From positions 114,061,124 through 114,125,123 of the forward strand of contig CM035807.1 in the NCBI GenBank assembly GCA_020466095.1: a stretch of 64,000 nucleotides of DNA. The letters run 5' to 3'. Numbering within the stretch: position 1 is the first letter of the stretch; each line of letters opens with the position of its first letter. Source of the stretch: Chlorops oryzae. Taxonomy: Eukaryota > Arthropoda > Insecta > Diptera > Chloropidae. A program made the position numbers and the translations under genes. This document shows positions 23,701-30,811 of this stretch, piece by piece. The notes under the pieces are model-generated. The model saw nothing but the letters and a program-made list of their open reading frames with translations, had not been told where the DNA came from and searched no databases.

Positions 23701-26700
23701 ATTCCATGGGAATATTCATATAGAATAGGGCTGATAGAATCTTATCGCTGGATCTGTAATTTTCCGATTACAAGACACCATTTTTTTTCTCGAAAATTTC
23801 GTACTAACGGGTATGGGTCTTAGGCTCTCTATACTCTATAATCCTTTGTCGGAGTACCGGGGTCCACTGTATTTATCGTGGGTTTTTAAATGTCTGTATG
23901 AGCCGGCCACTTTCACCTTCCAAGAATCAACTGTCTGTCTGAGCTCTTTACCCTTTTTATACGATAAATTGTGAAAAATTTGCTGACGTAGAAGATTCGA
24001 ATATGTATGCATTCTTCTTTCTTACTTGAAATTTTTTTGCCACTCATAACCGGCAGACTACATCATTTATTGAATTCATTGGACGACCAATCTGTTGAGA
24101 GAATCTATTTTTGGTTGCCAATTTCCAGCAATTATTCCAACTGTGTTAATTTTCATCGAAGCAAAGCTCGAAAACGACTTCATACGAACGTAATTGGAAA
24201 GATGAAATTTCTCTCGAACGGGAATTCGTGCGAATGGAATTATCAGAAGACGAAATGGTTTCTATATTACCCAATTTAATTGTTTTTTTTTTTTTGCCCA
24301 AATCGGTTAAATGGATTATTTCGTACAATTTATTATGATAATTGAAGCGAAATGAGTAGATTTTTTTATTTTGATTTTTTATTACGAATAATTCTTTTTA
24401 CTCTTTGCACGAAGAGTCATGAAATCACCGGCGATACGTATCGAGAGTCTAAGGTTCAAAAGAATTGAACGCGATGCCAGACGTACTTATTCACGATAAA
24501 TATGTAAATAAATAAGCAAAGAAATAAAAAAATAAGTAGATAAATAAATAAAATAAGTTTAAATATACAGGGTGTCCCGGGAAAAAGTGTACAAAATGAA
24601 ACCCTCGATAGGTCGATGCAATACGAGTGGTTTTTGACTCTACAGCAACTGCCTAGGAGGTACCGTTTAAGAGCTGTAGCGCTTCAAAAAATGTCTGTTT
24701 TTGTATGGAATAACTAAAATAATTTTAAAAAAATAAATAAATAGATAAATAAATAATTAAATAAATAAATAAAAAATATATAAATAATTAATAAAATAAA
24801 TAAATAAATAAAAAATAAATAATTAAATAAATAGAAAAATAAATAAATAAATAATTAATAAAATAAATAAAATAAATAATTAAATAAATAAATAAATAAA
24901 TAATAAAAAATAAATAAATAAATTAATTAAAAATAAATAAATTAATAAAAAAATAAATAAATAAAAAATATATAAATAAATAAATAAAAAATAAATAAAT
25001 AAATAATTAATAAAATAAATAAATAAATAAAAAATAAATAGTTAATAAAATAAATAATTAAATAAATAAAAAATAAATAAATAAAAAATAAAATAAATAA
25101 TAATAAAAAAATAAAAATAAATAAATAAATAAATAATAATAAATAAATTTAAAATAAAATAAAATAATTAATAAAAAATAAATAAATAAATTAAAAAATA
25201 AATTAAATAAAAAATAAATAATTTAAAAAATAAATAAATAAAATAATTTTAAATAAATAAAATAATTAAATAAAAATAAATAAATAAAATAATTTTAAAT
25301 AAATAAAATAAGTTTAAACAAATAAATAAATAAAATAACTTTAAATAAATAAATAAATAATAAATTAATTAACAAATAAATAAATAAGCAAAGAAATCAA
25401 AAATAAATAGATTAATAAATAAATAAATTAAATAATGATCCCAAAATATAAATTGAACCCTAAGCGAACGTGTTTAACAATTTAAAATTTTATTTCAATC
25501 CAAATCCAAATCGAAATTCTGGCAATTACCGTTTTTTGCCCCCCAATTGAAATTTCTATCACAATTAAAAACTGCACAGCCAAATGAAATGGCGGCATAT
25601 TTGTTCTGTTTTTCTTAAGATTGTTTTCATTTCTCATTTTCTCAAGAAGAAAATAAATTGCATTGAATCAAGTCAATGCGCCAAATAAAGTTTGCGACCT
25701 CTCTACTTGAGAAAACGACAACAAACGGCGACATCGAACATGGCCACAGCGATGAGAATTTAAGAAAATGCAAAAATTTTTAAACAAAAATGTAAACAAA
25801 GGCGCTCGTAAAGCGGAATGAACACAAGAAAAAAAAGCCGTATTTTTTTCTGAATTTATATAATCACGATCTAGGCAAGTCATTTACGATTGAGCTTAGG
25901 TCAACAAAGCGATTTTGTGTTAGATTTACGGCATCCCAAGTGGAAATTTCACAAGCCATAAATTCGGTCTGAATAAAAAAAACCATTGCAGCTGAAATCA
26001 TTGCATTTTTCATATCACCGATTTATCAATTTGACGTGTCCCAGACATAGGTACATATTTTGTGCTGCCTCATGACTCATGAGTGCAAGAAATGAAACCA
26101 CATTTTCCGATTGAGCAGATTATGAAAACGAAGATCTGCTGAGAAATCAAAAGTCCAAGGAAACTCATTTTGAACCGTAAATAAATACGAATATTTGCAA
26201 TGTTGGAGATCCAAAATATATATGTGTGCTCAAATCGAATCAAAAATAAATAAGAAATTAATTATACAAAAAAATTATTCTTTTGATTTCATGAAATTTT
26301 GCTCATTCAACAACACAAGCGTAAACATTCGACAGAAATATAAAAACAAAAGATAAAAACTTTCCAAAATATTCAAAACGAATTTTTTTCAAACCGGAAT
26401 CGTATCGTCATTGATAAACAAATATTTGAAACATTGAATTGCGAATTTTTTTCGCTCGCCTTCATGTCAACGCCCCACCGTGCTGTAATACTCGTACACG
26501 AATGGCCTCAGTGAATGAAAATTTTTATATAAGTAAAGCTATTTTTAGAACTAGTTTTTCTCTGATTGTTTTTGAAACCTGCTCCGAGAATTTCTCCCAA
26601 CACAAATTAATTTCTGTTTAATATTTATGTACATTCTTTAGGGCAAAAAAGTTTCAAACACGTGAGTTTTTCCCCCATTATATTTGATGAAATTGAATTG

Positions 26701-29700
26701 AATTTAAAAGAAAACAAAATGCCATTTGTGAACAGTGGCGTGTCCAGAGAAAGAGTGCTTTGATAGTGCTTATATTTTCTACAGTGGTATATTGAACAAC
26801 TATAAGACATTAACCCAAAAAATTTTGGGGGGGGGGCTAGAGGAAGTTTAGAGAGTTATGGACCAAAAACCAAAAAATCCGAGAAATTCATGGCATCTGA
26901 TTTGGATGAAAATTTATATATAGAATAAGTGAAAAATTCTAAGAATTTTAGCACTACTATTTTTTCAAAAAACTGGTCCTTTTTGGACCAGTTTGGAACT
27001 AGACCAAAACTAGACTTTCTTGAAAAAATTTTGATGCCAAAATTCTAAGCATTTTACGCTTATTCTATATATAAATTTTCATCCAAATCGGACGCCATGA
27101 ATTTTTCGAAATTTTATTGGTTTTTGGTCGATAACTCTCTAATCTTCCCTAAGCAAATGGGTCAAATACCCATTGCACATTAAATTAATTCCCCCAAATA
27201 TTTTAAAAATAAGAAGTTTACTCTCGAGAAAAGTAAATTTCCCAGGGAATTCGTTCCCCGGGAATATTCAGAATCGGGCTGTTAGTCTAATGGAGTCAAA
27301 TCGCAACTTCTCCGAGGCCAATTCACATCACCACATCACATCTTTTGTCAAATTTCCCCCAGTTTGAGTTGAAGACTCACCACTTTGGAAAAATGTTTTC
27401 AATATTTCCCAGTTTTCTTTTAGCGTTCTACCGAATAGCGACCCATTTCGTAAATTTTAGACCTCTTACTGAGTATCTGTCACTTTCCGAATGGTAATAA
27501 ATCGGCTATATTTACCAGTTTGTGACAGAGGGTTAATCAAATACGTTTTTCAATACACCCTGCAGTAATATGGACTGACCCAAGTGTAGCCTTCGGTCAG
27601 TCCTTCATGTTACCAGTACTGGTCTCCTTATTATTCCACTTCTAATGTATTCAACTGACCTTTTTAACATGGGCCTGTCCTTGGGGAGGGACTAGTCCGC
27701 AAAACGGCTGATCATAGGCGAGTTTTTTTGGGTAAATTGACGTAATTTTGTCTGGTTTTAGGATAGTCAGATGAGGAAAATAAACAACAAATTTCTTATA
27801 TATATTCTAAGTTTATGAAAGTGTCATGTACGGAGTACCCTTAAACCAACCCGTTTATTACCGACCGCCGGCTAGCCAAATTCGATGGAACGAACTGCAA
27901 TAATAAAATCGGTAGGATTTGGATCGGTCAAAGGCCAGTCTTTCTTAGAAAACTGACCGGCCTATTACTGCAGGGTATCTACAGTACTTCCCGGCTAACT
28001 TCAACAGCCAAATTGTTCATCTTTTTGTGCAATTAAGCGTAGATTTCAAATAACCGAGTGTTTGGAGAGAATGGGGGAAAACTTTTATAGCAATTAGAAG
28101 GTGGATTTAAGCAATTAAGTGAGGTGGATTTATATAATAATTCTCATGTCGCGATGTTTGTGAGCAAACTCCTCTGAAACTCCCATAAGAGTTATCCTCT
28201 TTTTGTACTAGGGATCGTACTCAAAATACAAAATACAAACGGCTGGACCCATTCTTATGAAATTTTTTGTGCATATCGAATAGGTCTGAGAATCGGACAA
28301 CATCTATTTTTCATACTCCTAAACCTCAATATTTGGTCCCATCGAGAAATTTTATGTTTTAGGTCGTAACATTGGTTTAAAAATTAATGAAGTCCTTTAT
28401 TTAAAGTTATGAAAGAGGAATTTGGAATTTTTAAAAAGAAAATCATGTGTCCTTGAACGTCAAGGGAAAGAAGAAGACAGGGGGAGAGACGGATTGACGG
28501 ATAGAGAGAGGGAGAGACGGAAGGAATTGCTGAGGAAATTAAAAAATTTTATTGTCATATAATTTAAGCATTTTAAATTGTAAGGTCGGAAAGGGAGTGG
28601 GACGGGACAACGAGGGTGATTAGTTATGGCTGAACAAACGATATCCTCAACGACTTTTTCCTCTTCTTCTTGCGTATTTAACTATCCCGGTCTATCCCGG
28701 GGTCCGCAAAACGCGACCAGTTTCTTCATTTTGTTCTGTCGGTTGCATCATCCGAGGTAAGTCCTACAGCCTCTAGGTCCCATTTTATTGTGTCCATCCA
28801 GCGCTGTTTCGGACGCCCCCGTTTTCTGTAACCTTGAATTTCCAGTGCGTAGCCTTTCTTTGCCAAAGTTTCCTCATTTGCTCTCAGGACGTGTGAATAT
28901 CAGCGTAGCCTTGCTTCCCAATAACCCGAGCATCTCCATAACGGCTACGAATGTCCACCTTTGGAACATGATCAAGACGAGTCAGTCCGGATATCCAGCG
29001 AAACATCTTTGTTTTCATAACACTAAACTTTCTTTCTGCTACTTCCGTTACTGGTAGAGACTTCGGTACTATAAAGAGTGACTGGCCTGATGACTGTGCG
29101 GTAAATTTTGGACTTTAAACGCACATAACACCAGTCGTTGAACGCCACTTAAGCCAAGCGGAGTTAAGGGGGTCTTCTCATTGAGCAACTTTTTCTTTCG
29201 ACTTTTTTTTTTTTTGCATTTATTTATAGCTTGGGTAGTTGTGAATATGCCCCTAAAAGGATTTTTTGAAATTCGAAATAGTTTAGAGGATATAGCCTTC
29301 TTTGTCGAGCAAGATCTGCGCTAAAACGAGTAATTTTTGCGTTGCTTCAAACTTTAAACGCGTTTATCTCGAAACCACGTTTTTCGAACTGGCGGCCATG
29401 ATATCTCCAGTTGAACTGAACCGATTTTCATGAAACAAAGTGGAATCGACGCAGAATTGTCACCATTCTCGGGTGAACCTCGACCATAATTTTAAAAAAA
29501 TTTTTACTATTTTTTTTTTACACTAAACTACAAAAAAAAAGCCCGAAATTTATTTTTTTTTTTGAATGGCCGCCATTTGGTAAAAAAAAATCACAAAATT
29601 AAGCTTGAGGTTCACCCGAGAATTACATCTATACTGATTATAACCCCGTTTTTTTTTTTCATTTCGGACGCTCCGGAGACCCGGAATCGTGGCCGCCGTG

Positions 29701-30775
29701 ACGGCACCTTTTTTTTCACCACCAACTTTGAAGTCTCATTACTTTTTGAACAGCCCACGTATCGAGACAAAAAAAATTTTTTTATTTACTTTGAATTTTT
29801 TGTAATACAATAAATAAAAAAAAGTTTTCAATTATTTTTTGCGTTTTCAAATAAGAATTTTTTTAAAAAGGGTCCAAAAAACGGGTTTTCAATGAGAAGA
29901 CCCCCTTAACTCTCTCAGTAACTTCGCGAGTGATCGTCCCCCGTCAGCAGAAAGTGTCGACCCAAAATATTGAATTTTTTTCGGTCCTTGGTAGGTCAGT
30001 GTCAGTGCTTCTCAAGGGTCTGTTGTCATGTATTCCGTTTTCCCGACATTCAAACGTAAAACGATATTTTAAAAAAAATATTTTAATATTTTAAAAATTT
30101 TTTCGATTCTTGACGCAAAAGGGATAGTGCGATTGTTCAGACATGAAATCTAGCATCCTTGAGCATGGCTGAGCGCACGTAGACAATTGTGAGAAGAGCT
30201 GAAAATAAATCTGTGTCGCTTTTGTCAACAAAAGGGACGCAAAAATCGAAAACACACGAGCGACGACATTCGAAAAGAAAAATCTCTTTTGCATGTTGAC
30301 ATTTTTAAAGAGATATATTTATACATACGACCGCCACAATTTGGGTCTTTTACTCACACATTTCCTCATTGTTTTTGATAAATAAAATTTAAATTAAAAA
30401 ATAAAAATAAAAAAAAAGATTTTTGTGTTTTTTAAGTTTCGTCAAAATGACAAATACCTACAATAACAAGAAGAAATTACAAATAGCAAAACAAAACAAG
30501 AGATGAAAAGATAAATAAATGATAAACGAAAAAGAGTCGAATTTTGCCCACGCAATCAGTTCAAGCGTTATTCGCGAATGTTGAGCGGAAAATTCGTTCC
30601 TCGTGCGCGATAAAGAATCGCAAACAAAAAGCTGAAAATCCAAAGCCAAAAATAAAAAGTCAATTAAATTGTATAGGTACCTACAGCAGAACATCTGTAT
30701 TGTAAATTATTTAATAAGTAAACTTCTTGTGGGGCATTTTTTTCCAGATTTTGCATTTCAAATGAGAACATTGTG

Positions 30776-30811
<36 letters not shown>

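Noticed and set aside
27540..27990. hAT assignment for the CCCTGCAGTAATA element
   Set aside because: No 8-bp duplication at the ends; kept only as an unclassified inverted-repeat element.
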